Source: Mangifera indica (lineage: Eukaryota; Streptophyta; Magnoliopsida; Sapindales; Anacardiaceae). Taken from it: 64,000 bases of DNA. The notes beneath the pieces were generated by a model that did no database searches, had not been told where the DNA came from, and saw nothing but the letters and a program-made list of their open reading frames with translations. The stretch is taken from NCBI RefSeq assembly GCF_011075055.1, contig NC_058154.1, forward strand, positions 5,319,501-5,383,500, written 5' to 3'. This document shows positions 25,501 through 37,301 of this stretch, one piece after another (within the stretch, counting starts at the first letter, position 1; every line of letters begins with the position of its first letter). A program made the translations under genes and the position numbers.

Positions 25501-25757
25501 ATAAGATAAAATGCACTGAAATTGACAACATGAATGGTTCAAAGGGCATACACTAACATTAATGTGTGCATGGGTTCCCACGATCAGTCGTTCAATTCCC
25601 TAATCATAGTTCTATCATTCTAAACGCATGTTATTCATACAATCATATAATTAAGTAATATATGAATTGAATAATAATAAATCATTTATTAATTATTAAT
25701 ATAAAATTATAATTACAAATGTCAAATGTGATTAGTTCCAAGGCATATACCCTAACA
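22541..25757 (-). mobile_element. Family-B LTR in copia pol, itself interrupted by a family-A solo LTR
   Basis: On the minus strand it starts TGTTAGGGTATATGCC at 25757. After removal of 23988-25563 it is about 1.64 kb, collinear with the LTR at 14876-16722. It separates copia protease (to 22540) from the following pol (from 25758). The left boundary could not be fixed and no exact target duplication was seen. Confidence 0.7.
23988..25558 (-). mobile_element. Solo LTR of copia family A (TSD TTAAT)
   Basis: 1571 bp, TGTAAGAA at the left and ACACTAACA at the right, reverse complement of the family-A LTR. TTAAT flanks both sides (23983-23987 and 25559-25563). The interrupted family-B sequence reads through once one TTAAT copy is removed. 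It holds a small tandem duplication around CGTATGATTTACATCATAC at 24828-24885 that the 3' LTR at 20506 lacks. Confidence 0.85.
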
Positions 25758-28407
25758 ATTATGTTCCTTTTGTTTCTAGAAATCTTATTTCTATGCCTAT
25801 TTTGGACAAAGAAAGATATTTATTTTTAATTTTTGGTGGTGGTATAACCATTAGTTTAAATAATATTCTTTATGGAACAATATTCTAAAACTTGATAATG
25901 AAATTTTCAATATGCAAAATAATAAACGATTAAAATTGAATGAACTAAATATCACATATCTATGGCATTACAGGTTAGACCACATAGAACTGAAATATAT
26001 ACCAAGACTCTTAAAACAAATAGTCTTGTGATTATTTGATTGTCACTAATATGATGAATGCGAATCGTACTTATTAGATAAGATGACCAAAACACCCTTC
26101 ATTGGACATAGTGAAAAGGCGACTAAACTATTAGAGATCATACACTGTGATGTGTATGGGCCTATGATAATACATAGTAGATATAGGGAAACCTACTTTG
26201 TCATATGTACTAATGACCTTAGTAGATATGACTATGTGTTTTTGATAAAACACAAGTTTGAATGCTTTGATAAATTCAAAGAATTTAAGAATAAGGTAGA
26301 AAAGCAACTTGGGAAACAAATTAAAATCCTCTTAAGTGATCAAGAAGGTGAACACCTAAATGTTGAATTTAGAAAATACTTGAAGGAAAATGGTATAATA
26401 TCTCAACTCACTCCTTTTGGTACACCAAAGTATAATGATGTATCTAAATGAAGAAATAGGACTTTAATAAAAATGGTAAGATCCATGGATCTATCTATGT
26501 CTTTTTGGGGTTATGCCTTAGAAATTGTTACCAACACACTAAACCATGTCTAATCTAAATCTATGGACAAAACTTCATACAAGCTGTAGATTGGACAAAA
26601 GTTTAATTTAGATTACTTGAAGATTTGGGCTTGTGAGGCTTATGTCAAGAAACTGACTTTAAACAAGCTAAATGTTAAATCTAAATAGTGTATCTTTATA
26701 GAGTACCCAAAAGAAACTAAAGGATACTACTTCTATCACCTATAAGAGCAAATGATTTTTGTAGCTTATATTGGTATATTTATTGAGAAGAAATTTCTCC
26801 ATATGACTAGTGGGAGAAGGGTGAGACTTGATAAAGTTTTTATACAATAAGATACTAGAAATTCTAGACTAGATAATGTGCTATTACAAATGGTTGATCA
26901 TGATGAAGGAGTTCCTTTACCCCAAGTAGAATAACCTCATCGCACACAACGGTTATGTAGGTTTACACAAGTATGTCACGAGCTAGAGAGATATAGTTTT
27001 ATCCTAACTTAGCACGATAATGCACTAGTCATCTACGATAATGAACCGATAACTTATGATGATGTTGTTTCAAGTCTAAATTCTGAAAAATAATTGGATG
27101 CCATGAAATCTAAAATAAACTCTATGTACCAAAACCAAGTATGGTCTTTCATGGATGCACTTGAAGCGGTAAAACCTATAAGGTATAAATGGGTTTTCAA
27201 AAAGAAAATTGATGTGGAAGGTAACACACATACTTATAAAGCACAATTGTTTGCTAAAGGTTTCACTCAAAAACATGGTATTGACTATAATGAAACATTT
27301 TCGCTGATCACTATGGTTAAGTTTATTAAGATTATGCTTGCTATAACTACATACCATGACTACAAAATCGTACATATGGATGTTAAAACTGTTTTCTGGA
27401 ATGGTAACCTTGTAGAGGAAATCTATATGGTGTAACTCAATGGTTTCATTCTTGATAGACAAGTAGACAAGTTATGCAAGCTTCAAAAGTCTATTTATGG
27501 ACTTAAACAAGCTTTGAAGAGCAGGAATATTCATTTTAATGAAGCCTTTCATGAGTCTGGATTCATGAAAAATAAAGATGAATTGTGTGTGTATAAGAAG
27601 GTTAATGGAAGCATGATAACATTTTTGATATTATATATCGATGACATATTGATTATTAGAAATGACATACTAAACTTGCAATTAGTAAAGGTTTGGTTAT
27701 CCATGTGTTTCTCTATGAAAGACTTAAAAGAAACAACTTACATTTTTGGAATCAAAATTTATCAAGATAAAATGCTTACACTACTTGGTTTAAGTCAAAA
27801 CATGCACATAAATAAGGTACTAACTAGATTCAGTATGAAAGAATCCAAGAGAAATTTTCTACCTATGTCACATAGTGTGTATCTTTCGAAAAAGATGTGT
27901 CCATGTATATAATTTGAGAGAGATAAAGTGAGTGTGATTCCATATGCCTTAACTATAGGAATGACCATATACGCCATGATATGTATAAGGGTAGATGTCT
28001 TGTATGTCTTAAGTGTTTGTAGTAGTTATCAATCTGATCCAAGTGAAAAACACTAAAAAAGTGTCAAAAACATCTTTAAGCACCTGAAAAAAACTAAGGA
28101 TGCATTTTTCATTTATGGAAAGGATCTTGAAATCATTATTAGAGGCTACAGTGATTTCAAATTCCAAACTAATCAAGATGATTTTAAATCTCAATCAGGA
28201 TTTGTTTTTTGTTTGAATAATGGTGTAGTAAACTGGAAAGCTCTAAGCAAAATATATAACGGTTGATTATATAATGGGACGAGTACATTACCCTCTCAAA
28301 AGCGTTAAAAGAAGTTGTATGGATTAAGATGCTCATGACAGAACTTGAAGTGGTTTCAAGCATTATCGAGTTTATTAATCTCTATTAGAAAAACAATACA
28401 ATCATTG
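25758..28407 (+). pseudogene. Copia pol: integrase, reverse transcriptase, RNase H (degenerate)
   Basis: Resumes with NYVPFVSRNLISMPILD. Integrase core at 26083-26451 has the HCDVYGP and LLSDQEGEHLN blocks. Downstream are IWACEAYVKKLTLNKL and PKETKGYYFY. The RT spans about 27060-27930: KWVFKKKIDVEGN, HMDVKTVFWNGNLVEEIYM, KLQKSIYGLKQA and YIDD in place of YVDD. RNase H follows to 28407, where a gypsy LTR cuts it off. Stops occur at about 27067, 27433, 27910 and elsewhere. The 3' LTR of this element is absent. Confidence 0.82.
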
Positions 28408-29071
28408 TAACATCCCTCCCCAGAAGTATTACCCACCGAAGGAGAAATGTTATAAATTAATATCCGGAGTATCTATTTAAAAAAAAAAACTTTAAAATGA
28501 ACGCATCACTAAAAGTGTTTAAAAATTATTTTAAGAAAACTGAAAATCTGGAAGCAAACAAAAGATGTATATATCTCATATGAAAACTCATCTGAAACAT
28601 CTAAGATCATAGAGTAATCATATACATGCCCCTAGATACAACGATACAACTATCTGAATAGGGCCAAAAATCAATAGTATCATATGTATGTAAAAAAAAC
28701 CATAGGTAACCAGCCCCAGCCTGGGTTTATCTTCGCTGACCTAACCTTGCCTTACAGTTGCCTCGATCACCAGTACTTGCAATCATGAAAGAAAAGGAAG
28801 TGAGAGATAAGAACACTCAATAAGGGGAAAGAATTAAGTAAATTATCTCCTTTCCTATTATAACTCACTCTCGAGACTCAACCTCATATCATAACCTTCA
28901 TTAGAAATCGAGGGGATAATCTAGTTCATTCTTTACTATTTGGGTCATACTTTGTCCCATTTGGTGTCTATTTAATACTTTTTGGAAGCTAAATATAGGG
29001 ATTTGACACTTTTCTAAGCTCAAGTTCTCTTTCTTTATCTCACTACACCATTTTTGAATCTGAATTGAGTT

Positions 29072-29182
29072 CTACTATGAGCATGCTCTACTGCGAGTAG
29101 ACCCTACTAGGGATCTATGTCCTACTACGAACGTGTCCTACTACGAACGTGCCATATTACGAACATGCCTTACTACATGCGG
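29072..29182. repeat. 16-bp tandem array inside gypsy LTR
   Basis: About seven units of the type CCTACTACGAACGTGT, the last ones nearly identical and the first ones degenerate. A related, weaker series lies at about 42745-42840 in the intron 2 LTR, so it seems a property of this LTR family. Confidence 0.6.
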
Positions 29183-29360
29183 TGTAGTGTAAAGTGTCCT
29201 CTCATAGTTCATAGCATGCATGTGTGTCTTATATCTTACTAATCTTGCTTCCATCTAAATCTATTCATAACTCACTAGACCATACTCTTGGGACAACCCT
29301 TGAATCTTGAACCCCAAATTCCTTTTCTTACTTTTCTTTTTCTTTTATTTTTCTCTCATT

Positions 29361-29397
29361 TCTTTCCTTTCCTTTCTTTCTTTCTTTCTTTCTTTCC
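29361..29397. repeat. CTTT microsatellite
   Basis: A run of CTTT/TTTC units with few interruptions. Confidence 0.85.
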
Positions 29398-29404
29398 AAA
29401 AACT

Positions 29405-29997
29405 GTGAAATACTGTTCACAAAACTATTTATTTGGCAGGGCAGCCTTCTTTTTCATACCATTTAATAGTACAATCGATCTCTAATTCATACACGCTATA
29501 TATCGTTGAAAAGAGGATTCAAAGAGCTTTCCAAAAAGCTATAATAGCACTCATGATTTATTAGATAAGACAATCAAAATGTCAGATGAAATCAGTGGCA
29601 AAAACTTGTATTTCCTGTTTATTTGGGTAAAGTAGTCTTTTTAGTTCATACAATATTTAATAGTCCAAACGATCTCTACTTCATACAAGCTATATATCAT
29701 TGGAGAGAGGATTCAAAGAGCTTCCCAAAAAGATATAATAGCACACATGATTCATTAAATAAGGTAGCCAAAACGTGGGATGAAGTCAGTGGCAAAAAAC
29801 TGTCTTTACTGTTTATTTGGTAAAGTAGTGTTTTTTTGTTCATGCCATTTAACAGTCCAAACAGTCTCTAATTCATACAAGCTATATATCATTGAAAAGA
29901 GGATTCAAAGAGCTTTCCAACAAGATATAATAGCACTTATGATTCATCAGATAAGACAGTCAAAACGTGAGACGAAATCAGTGACAAAACTGTAAAT
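29405..29997. repeat. Three tandem copies of a ~193-bp repeat
   Basis: The blocks around CAAGCTATATATCATTG, GATTCAAAGAGCTT and ATAATAGCAC recur three times; the GATTC anchors lie at 29516, 29710 and 29902. The repeats are inside the gypsy LTR and contain no gene. Confidence 0.85.
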
Positions 29998-30703
29998 ATT
30001 ATCCAACTATCTGCCATGAACAAAATCACACACATAGATACCCCAAATGGCAAAACAACATTTCTCAACTCTAAAATCATTATTTATAACATGGATCCAA
30101 GGAACCAAATGCATAAAACTTGAAACATATCAAGGATAATACCCCTTACCTTGTTTCAAGCCAAATCTTTGCAAATTGGGTCTCTCCTATTTGTCTTCCT
30201 CCTCTTAACACCAAAATCACCTTAAATCAATACCAAAGCACACTAACATCTTTATATAACATGCATCCAATATATATATACATAGGAACAAGGAAAAAGA
30301 AAGAGATCTTTTGGTTACCAAAGCTCCAAAAGTGTTTCCTCTTTTTTTCTTTCCTTACTTTTCTTTCAAACCCTTCAAATCATCCACTTTCCTTCTAAAA
30401 AACAAAGAAAACAGGCACGAAGGAGGCTGTTTTTCTGGAAGAGGCAGAGAAGATAATGGAAAAAGATAGAATTGCCTTTTTTTGACTTTTCTCTCTTTAT
30501 ATATACATATTTATCTCTTTATCTTTATCTTTTTTATCTTTTTTTTTTTGTATTTCTTTATATATAAACACACATATACATGTGAATATATATATTTAAA
30601 ATTGGAAATATCTCAAAACAGGGTCAAAAGACATAAATGCCTTTGAAACATACCTAAGGGTATTACAACTTTTCCCCCCTCACAAGAATTCCGTCCTCGG
30701 AAT

Positions 30704-31003
30704 TCACAAAAACAACTCTAGATACTTCTCCTTCATGGTTTGCCCCATTTCCCAAGTGGCCTCCTCTACCTTCTGGTTTCTCCATAGGACTTTTACCAGA
30801 GGAATCTGTTGGTTCCTTAATTGCTTAATTCTCCTATCAAGTATCTGAATTGGTCTTTCTTCATAACAAAGGTCTTCTAATAATTGAATATCGTTTGTAT
30901 TGATGACCTGTGAATGATCACTAAGGCATTTCCTCAAAGAGGAGACATGAAATACATTATGAATCTGATCCATACTTGCTAGTAAAGCTAATCTATAAGC
31001 CAC
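30704..31003 (-). pseudogene. Gypsy integrase C-end with chromodomain-like tail
   Basis: The frame contains YRLALLASMDQIHNVFHVS, a block for ILDRRIKQLRNQQIP, and VLWRNQKVEEATWE, the pattern of chromovirus-like integrase ends, where the tail is thought to guide integration to particular chromatin. It ends in EKYLELFL close to the polypurine tract. Confidence 0.82.
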
Positions 31004-31039
31004 TTTACCAACTCTCTCAATTATCTCATATGGACTAAT

Positions 31040-32110
31040 GAATCTAGGGGCTAGCTTTCATTTCTTTCCAAATCTCATCAAATACTTGAATGGAGCAACC
31101 TTTACAAATACAAATTCACCTACATTGAATTCCAAGTCTCGGCATCGATGATCTGCATAGCTTTTCTATCGATCTTGGCCCTGTTATATTCTCTACCTGA
31201 TCAGCTAGACATCATCAATCATTTTCTCGTTAACTCGGGCCTAAGGGATCGGGATAACATATCTCTCTCTCTCCTATCTCATCCCAATGAAGAGGAAAAT
31301 GACACTTCCTACCATATAATCCTCATAAGGTGTTATCTGTATAGTTGTCTAGTAGCTATTATTGTAAGCAAACTCTACCAAGGGCAATATTTCTACCCAC
31401 GTAGCTTTATAATCCAGGCAACAAGCTTTCAATATGTCCTCTAAAATCTGATTAACCTTCTCTGTCTACCCATTTGTCTGAGGATGATAAGTTGTACTAA
31501 ATGACAAATTAGTACCCAAGGATCTTTGGAGGCTCTTCTAGAAAGTTGATACAAATCTCGTATCATAATCAAATATTATGGTCCTAGGTGCCCCATGTAA
31601 TCTAATAATCTCCCTAACATATAATCTCCCTAGCTGATATGTGGTAGTAGTATCTTTGATAGGCAGAGAATGAGCTGACTTAGTCAATTTATCTATAATC
31701 ACCTAGATAGCATTGCATCCATTCTGAACCTAAGGGAGTCCATTGATGAAGTCCATAGAGATATGCTCCTATTTCAATTCTAGAATAGACAAAGGTTGAA
31801 GCAACCCTAAAGGTCTCTGATGTTCAGCCTTAATTTATTGACAGGTGAGATATTTGGTAACAAACTCACTTATATCCCTTTTCATGTCTGACCACCAAAA
31901 ATATCTTTTTAAATCTTGATACATCTTTACACTCCTAGGGTGGGCAGTGTAAAGAGAACTATGAGCCTTTATAAGAATTCTCTATCTCAATTTGGTTATC
32001 TAGGGAATATACACTCGATCTCTGAATTTGAGAACTCTATTTGATACCTGAAACTCTGTCTTGAGACCTTCTTGCACTTTCTAAATTTTCTGTTAACACC
32101 ACTCATCTCT
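31040..32110 (-). pseudogene. Gypsy integrase core, broken
   Basis: On the minus strand KYLTCQ (zinc finger end), HISMDFINGLP, the block DKLTKSAHSLPIKDTTTTYQ, HGAPRTIIFDYDTRF and FSTTYHPQTNG can be read, interrupted by stops. The DD35E aspartate context MDFINGLP is kept. This is a relic. Confidence 0.78.
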
Positions 32111-32332
32111 TGTCTGAGCCTCTCGAATCTCATCTATGAGAGTGGATTGAATCTCTAATTTGGTAAGGGCTCTAATCACAAGCTCAATCTACTCTCGGTT
32201 CATATCTCTCTGAATTTCTCTTTGGACCGTCAATTGTGATATCATCACATTTCTACTAAAGGTGTCTATAACCACATTAGCCTTACTTGGATGGTATTTA
32301 ATATCACAGTCATAGTCTTTTACTAACTTAAG

Positions 32333-33125
32333 TCATCGACTCTTCCTCATATTTAACTCTTTCTGAGTGAAGAAATATCTGAGGCTCTTATGGTCAATAT
32401 AAATATTACATTTTACCCTATACAAATAGTGTTTCCAGATTTTCAAAGTAAAAATTACCGCTACTAACTCCAAATCATGAGTAGGGTATCGGGTTTCGAA
32501 TTCTTTCAACTGTCTTGAGGCATATGTTATCACCTTGCCTCGCTGCATCAATACTGCTCCTAAACCATCATGTGAGGCATCAGTGTATAAATCGTACTCA
32601 ACTCCCTCCTCTAGAAGTGTTAAACATAGAAGCAGTAGTCAATCTTCTTTTTAATTCTTGGAAGCTTGCCTCACAAGTATCTGACCACTGAAATGTAAGA
32701 GGTCTGGCTAATCTAGCAAATCCTTCCACAAACCTCCGGTAATACCCTACCAAACCCAGGAAACTACGAACCTCCTTGATTGTCTTTGGTCTCTGTCATT
32801 CAACTATAGCCTCAATCTTACTAGGATCCACGGATATACCCTTTGCTAAAATCACATGCCCCAAAAAGGTAACTCTATCTAGCCAAAATTCACATTTCAA
32901 GAATTTGGCATATAGTTGTTTCTCTCTCAATCTCTGAAGGGTAAACCTCAAGTGCTACTCATGTTCCTCTCAACTGCAAGAATATACTAAGATATCATCA
33001 ATGAATACCATAATAAATTTATCCAGGCAGTCATGTAATACCCTATTCATCAAATCCATAAATACCGCAGGGGCATTTGTTAATCCGAACTGCATCACTA
33101 TAAACTCAATATGGTTATACCTTGT
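32333..33125 (-). pseudogene. Gypsy RNase H and second half of reverse transcriptase
   Basis: The block at 32333-32551 reads [20 protein letters not shown] and [15 protein letters not shown], typical of the gypsy RNase H. Upstream in transcription order the catalytic RT motif is FIDD (about 32998-33010). Stops separate it from the first half of RT. Confidence 0.8.
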
Positions 33126-33878
33126 TTAAAAAGTTGTCTTGGGTATATCTTTCTTTGCCACTCTTACCAGGTGATAACCAGATCTCAAATCTATCTTGGA
33201 GAAGACTACGGATCCCCTCAACTGATCAAATAAGTCATCAATCCTAGGTAATGGATACTTGTTCTTAACTATGACTTTATTTAGCTCTCTATAATCAATA
33301 TATATTCTTATGGACCCGTCTTTCTTTTTCACAAATTGGATGAGAGCTCCCCAAGGAGAATGGCTCGATCTGATAAAACCATGATCTAGTAACTCTTGAA
33401 GTTGCTTTTTTAATTCTTGTAACTCGGTAGGGGTTATTCGATAGAATGCTCTCAAAATAGGTGTTATGCCCGATGCCAACTCTATACTAAACTCAACTTC
33501 TCGTTTAAGAGCTAATCCCGGTAACTTACTCAAAAACACATCTAGAAGCTCCCGTACCACTGACGTCTCATTAATAGTTGGGTCTGACTCAACCTTGCTC
33601 ACTACATGAACCAAATATCCTGTATACCCCTTTTTCAACATTTTACTAGCTTTCAACATACTGATCATCAAACTTCGGATATGACCCTCACCAAACTCGA
33701 ATTGATTGCTAGAGTCCAGGTTAAATCTCACTTTCTTCTTTTTACAATCAATCTTAGCTTCGTATCTCCCCAAAAAGTCTATCCCTAAAATCATGTCAAA
33801 ATTTGGCATTTCAAACACAATTAGATATACTAGTAACTGTCGACCCTGAATCACAATACTCTGTCCTAGTAGCATCAT
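33126..33878 (-). pseudogene. Gypsy protease end and first half of reverse transcriptase
   Basis: A 250-codon open segment carries [17 protein letters not shown] (protease C-end), the linker [15 protein letters not shown], the RT start [10 protein letters not shown], then [16 protein letters not shown] and [13 protein letters not shown]. It ends at a stop before the FIDD motif. It is the longest open frame in the window, but the flanking pieces of the polyprotein are broken. Confidence 0.85.
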
Positions 33879-34300
33879 CTCACTAATAACTGAGCCCCAT
33901 TAGGCAACTCAATCATAATCCTCTAGGCTATTCTAATGGGTTGTAACTTTAACCTCTCAAGCAAACTTTTGACTATAAAACAATGAGTAGCCCCATAATA
34001 AACTAAAACATAAATAAGAGTATCAAGATAGAGAATTTGACCCGTGACTGCTGATGGGTTAGCCTCTACTGGGCCCTGGGTGATCGTATAAACTTTGGCT
34101 GTGGCCCCTCCTATAAGTTGCTGTTGTTCTACTCTGACTAGGGGAGCTATACAAAAACGGGCGATATGTCTAGGCTGACGACATCTAAAACAAACTGTCT
34201 GGCCTGTCAGACACTCTCCTTTATGCTACTTCCCATATTTTTGGCAAGTTGGTATTTTAGGTCCTATCTGTTTCTTTCCACTTTTCTAGTTCTTTTTCAT
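33879..34300 (-). pseudogene. Gypsy gag zinc knuckle and protease start
   Basis: The minus strand encodes CFRCRQPRHIARFC, a complete CX2CX4HX4C knuckle, at about 34152-34193. Downstream the protease reads YYGATHCF where DSGATHSF is expected, so the catalytic aspartate is lost. Stops are present. Confidence 0.72.
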
Positions 34301-34483
34301 GCCTTTAAATTAGAGAGGTCATTTACTCTTCCTGTCTCATTTTGGAATAGGGTTTTTCTGTGCTGAAACTAAACCACTGCTCATCAAGGGAATTGGCATG
34401 GTAGTAGGGGGCATAACTTTTTGCCCTATAGTCTGATCGAACCTTCTCCTCATAAAAACCTCTGTTTTAAAGCATTGAGATGT

Positions 34484-35269
34484 CACCTATTTACTAAATG
34501 TTTTTCACTAATGCATTCCCTTTTTGTGGTTTTACAATTAGAGGTAAGTAGTGAGACAAATGGAAGAGTTAGCGGTCTAGCTCAATTCATTGCATGAGGT
34601 CAAGGGGCAAAGTCATCATTTCCAATTATTTGAGCTTCGTGTTTGTTTTGTAACATTTTAGACGTTATTAATGCTATGCACTTGTGTTTAAGAGTTTTTA
34701 TTTCAAACACAATCATTATGAGACAGTTTCCAGTATTTATGAAATTTAGTTTTTTTTTTTTTTTGGTAAATAAAATTTGGTTGTTCTAATTACACCTTTT
34801 GCACACATTTAAGTATAAGTGTTTAATTAGATGCTCATAATTTTTGTTGTTTTGATTAAGAAGTTAAGTTATACACATCTCTTCAGGTCATCTTCTGTAT
34901 AAGGGTATGTATTTGGATAGGGATGTTACACATGGTGGGAGCCAATGATCTAATTAATAGAGTTGTATGAGATAGAAAAGGCATTATAGTAATTTATGTT
35001 ATGTCATTTTTAGTTTAGACTTCTTTTTGTTTATGCATAGACAAATCATGATTTTGGATTTTAGACATTACGTTTTTGTGGATGATTATATTTATTATAT
35101 GAGATTGACATTGTTCAATATTTATATTTATACACCTTTTTGCACACAAGTTATTGAGTGTATCATGCTTTCTAGCTTTGCTGTGAATGTTTAAGTGAAG
35201 TTTAAAGTATACACATTTTTTAGGATCCATATTTCATCTAGGGATATTTATTTAGAGATAGGTGTTACA
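34484..35269 (+). repeat. Two gypsy LTR 3' ends in tandem
   Basis: Both pieces (34484-34930 and 34931-35269) end in GTTACA after a related tail (TCTTCAGGTCATCTTC at 34881; a diverged form near 35215). The same tail closes the LTR at 61575-63796. No coding content. Confidence 0.6.
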
Positions 35270-36473
35270 TTAACCCTATCCCTAAGATGTAGGGGCCATT
35301 ATACATATAAAAAGAGAGTTTCAGATGGTAAACTTGTGTTCGGTAGCTCCCTTAAATCAGAATCCACCTCGAATTCATCCTAAGCACTTCTACTACTCCT
35401 AACAATGTAGTAGGGCTTTACTCATCCACATGTAGACAACCATGAATATGTGACAATATGAAGGCTTGCTTGAGACACCAATGATTATTGAATAATTCCC
35501 ACCTTGTTTGTGGTGAATATTTATTCCACCTTCCAAGGCTTGTTCTAAATGTTTCTCTCCCAAAATTGCTTTCCTCCGACAATAATGTTCTTGTGGTGTG
35601 AATTCCAAGAAAATTATAGAGCTTGTTTAGATGTTAGAGGGTGTTGGGTATAGTGGGAAGTTGAGTTGGAAGCTTAGAGTGCTCCAGTCGAGGTACACTT
35701 GGCTCTTGAGTTTAAGTTGTGATTGTAGGTTGTTGGCCTGGTTTTTTTTTCTTTTTTAGGAGAAGAAATTAGTGATGTTAGGTTAGGATAGTTTTTGTTG
35801 GGTTGGCTTTGGATAATTTCTTTGTTTGGGTTAGTTCTAGGCTAATTCTCTTAGTAGTGCTTATTATTTATTTATTTATTTTTCTCTCTTATGGTTTTTT
35901 TGTTTATGTAAAGGTTTTGGTGTTTTCTCTTTATCTACTTTTGAAATTTATATTTATGAGAATTTTGATAGATTTTCAAGGAAAGATGAATATGAGTTTT
36001 TTGGTTGTTTTGTTACCAAGGGAAATGTCTTTAGAACAAGTTTGTTTTTCTCTTTTTTGGGTAGTAATCTTTTTCTATGCTTGCTATTTCGAACCTTTCT
36101 TCTAGGATTGAGATAATTTTAGGTTATTCCCCATTTTTCTCTTTCTTAGAGGTTGCGGTTTGTTTTTGTTTATAGATATACTTAGTAAAAATTAAAGAGT
36201 TTCATGTCTTAAATAATTATAATTTGATAGTTATTTGTTAAATACATAATATTGAAAGTAAATGATTTTAAATATGTTTAAATTTTGATCAAATCGGATC
36301 AAATCGTATTTTTTAGTTTGATTTAATTTGATTTGAAATTTTTTAAATTTGATTTGAAAAATATTTTAAACCATAACAAATCAGGCCGCACATGCTTAAC
36401 CAAATGATAATTAAATTGAGAAGTTTGTTATTTTTAAAAAAATTTAAAGAATTGATCATTCTGTTACTTTAAA
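35270..36473. other. Intergenic stretch without recognisable gene
   Basis: AT-rich sequence with T-runs. A short hydrophobic frame at 35803-36105 has no ATG start and no family signature. Near 36285-36360 the words TTTGATTTGAAA and CAAATCGGATCAAATC recur, a low-complexity pattern common in plant repeats. Confidence 0.5.
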
Positions 36474-37301
36474 GGGAAAATGACTATGTCTCACCCAAGT
36501 TTTAGCTAAAATTTAAAACATGATAGTTAAAAAACTTAAACTTTTACTTACGACCTAACTTCTATTAATTTTTTCTATTAGAAGTAATGGTAAAATGATT
36601 ATTTTATTGTTTATATTAAAAAAATATAAAATTTGTTACTTTTCCCTTTTATATTTTAAAAACTAATAATTTCACCTTTACCAAAAGTTTTTAAACTTTG
36701 AAAAGTAATATTTTCACCCATAAACCTAAGGTTTATATATATTTTTAAACTGATCGCCCCCCCAAACTTTTCAAAAACAGTAGTTTCACCCCTACTCTTC
36801 AACTTCAGCTTTCAACATCCCTTTTGACGTCCTCTTCGGAATCCTCTTTGACCCCCTCTTTCTCTTGAGCTGACAGTAGGTGGTGCGATCTCTTTGTCGC
36901 ATCACTTATCGTTGATTTAGGAGAAGAAGAAGGTCGGAAATAACGTCAAAAGGGATGTCGAAAGCTGAAGTTGAAGAGTGGGGTGAAACTGCTATTTTTG
37001 AGAGTTATGGGGGGCGACTGAGTTTAAAAAATGAAAACTTAGGTTTTGAGTTAATAAATATTACTTTTTAAAGTTTGAAAACTTAAAAAAATGATGAAAT
37101 TATTAGTTTCTAAAATCTAGAAGGAAAAAAGTAACAAGTTTTATACCTTGTTAATATAAGTAGTAAAATATCATTTTATCTTTACTTTTATCAAAAAAAG
37201 TTAATAAAAGTTAGATTATAGGTGAAAGTCTAGATTTCCCAATCATCGTGAGTATGATTCTAAGTTTTAACTAAAATTGAGGTAGAAATAGATCTTTTCC
37301 C
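36474..37301. mobile_element. Foldback MULE-like MITE, copy 2, next to the gene promoter
   Basis: The ends GGGAAAATGACTAT and (inverted) GGGAAAAGATCTAT and further arm blocks pair imperfectly. The GC-richer core pairs well: CATCCCTTTTGACGT at about 36818 against ACGTCAAAAGGGATG at about 36944. The flanks TTACTTTAAA and TTCCTTTAAA look like a mutated target duplication. The arms resemble copies 1 and 3 (tracts such as AAACTTTGAAAA and GGGTGAAACT). It ends about 350 bp before the NodGS-type start codon. Confidence 0.65.

Larger units (their letters stand above)
28408..30668 (-). repeat. 3' LTR of gypsy element G (minus strand)
   Basis: Bounded by TGTAACATCC at the left and GGTATTACA at the right. 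Immediately beyond the right end the minus strand has a purine tract (GAGGGGGGAAAAG), the polypurine tract that precedes a 3' LTR. It contains a 16-bp repeat array, a CTTT microsatellite and three copies of a ~193-bp repeat. About 2.26 kb, similar in size to the gypsy LTRs at 41914-44350 and 61575-63796. Confidence 0.75.
30669..34483 (-). mobile_element. Gypsy element G, 5'-truncated interior (minus strand)
   Basis: In transcription order on the minus strand: a gag end with zinc knuckle, protease, reverse transcriptase, RNase H, integrase, and a chromodomain-like C-terminus next to the 3' LTR. The order protease-RT-RNase H-integrase is that of Ty3-gypsy. Gag start, primer site and 5' LTR are missing: the sequence passes into oppositely oriented LTR fragments at about 34484. 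The reading is broken by stops. Confidence 0.85.

Noticed and set aside
29121..29182. CRISPR array
   Set aside because: Units are head-to-tail 16-mers without spacers; a simple tandem repeat.
35803..36105. Hydrophobic 100-codon frame as a membrane protein gene
   Set aside because: No ATG start, T-rich composition alone produces it, and no splice or promoter context.
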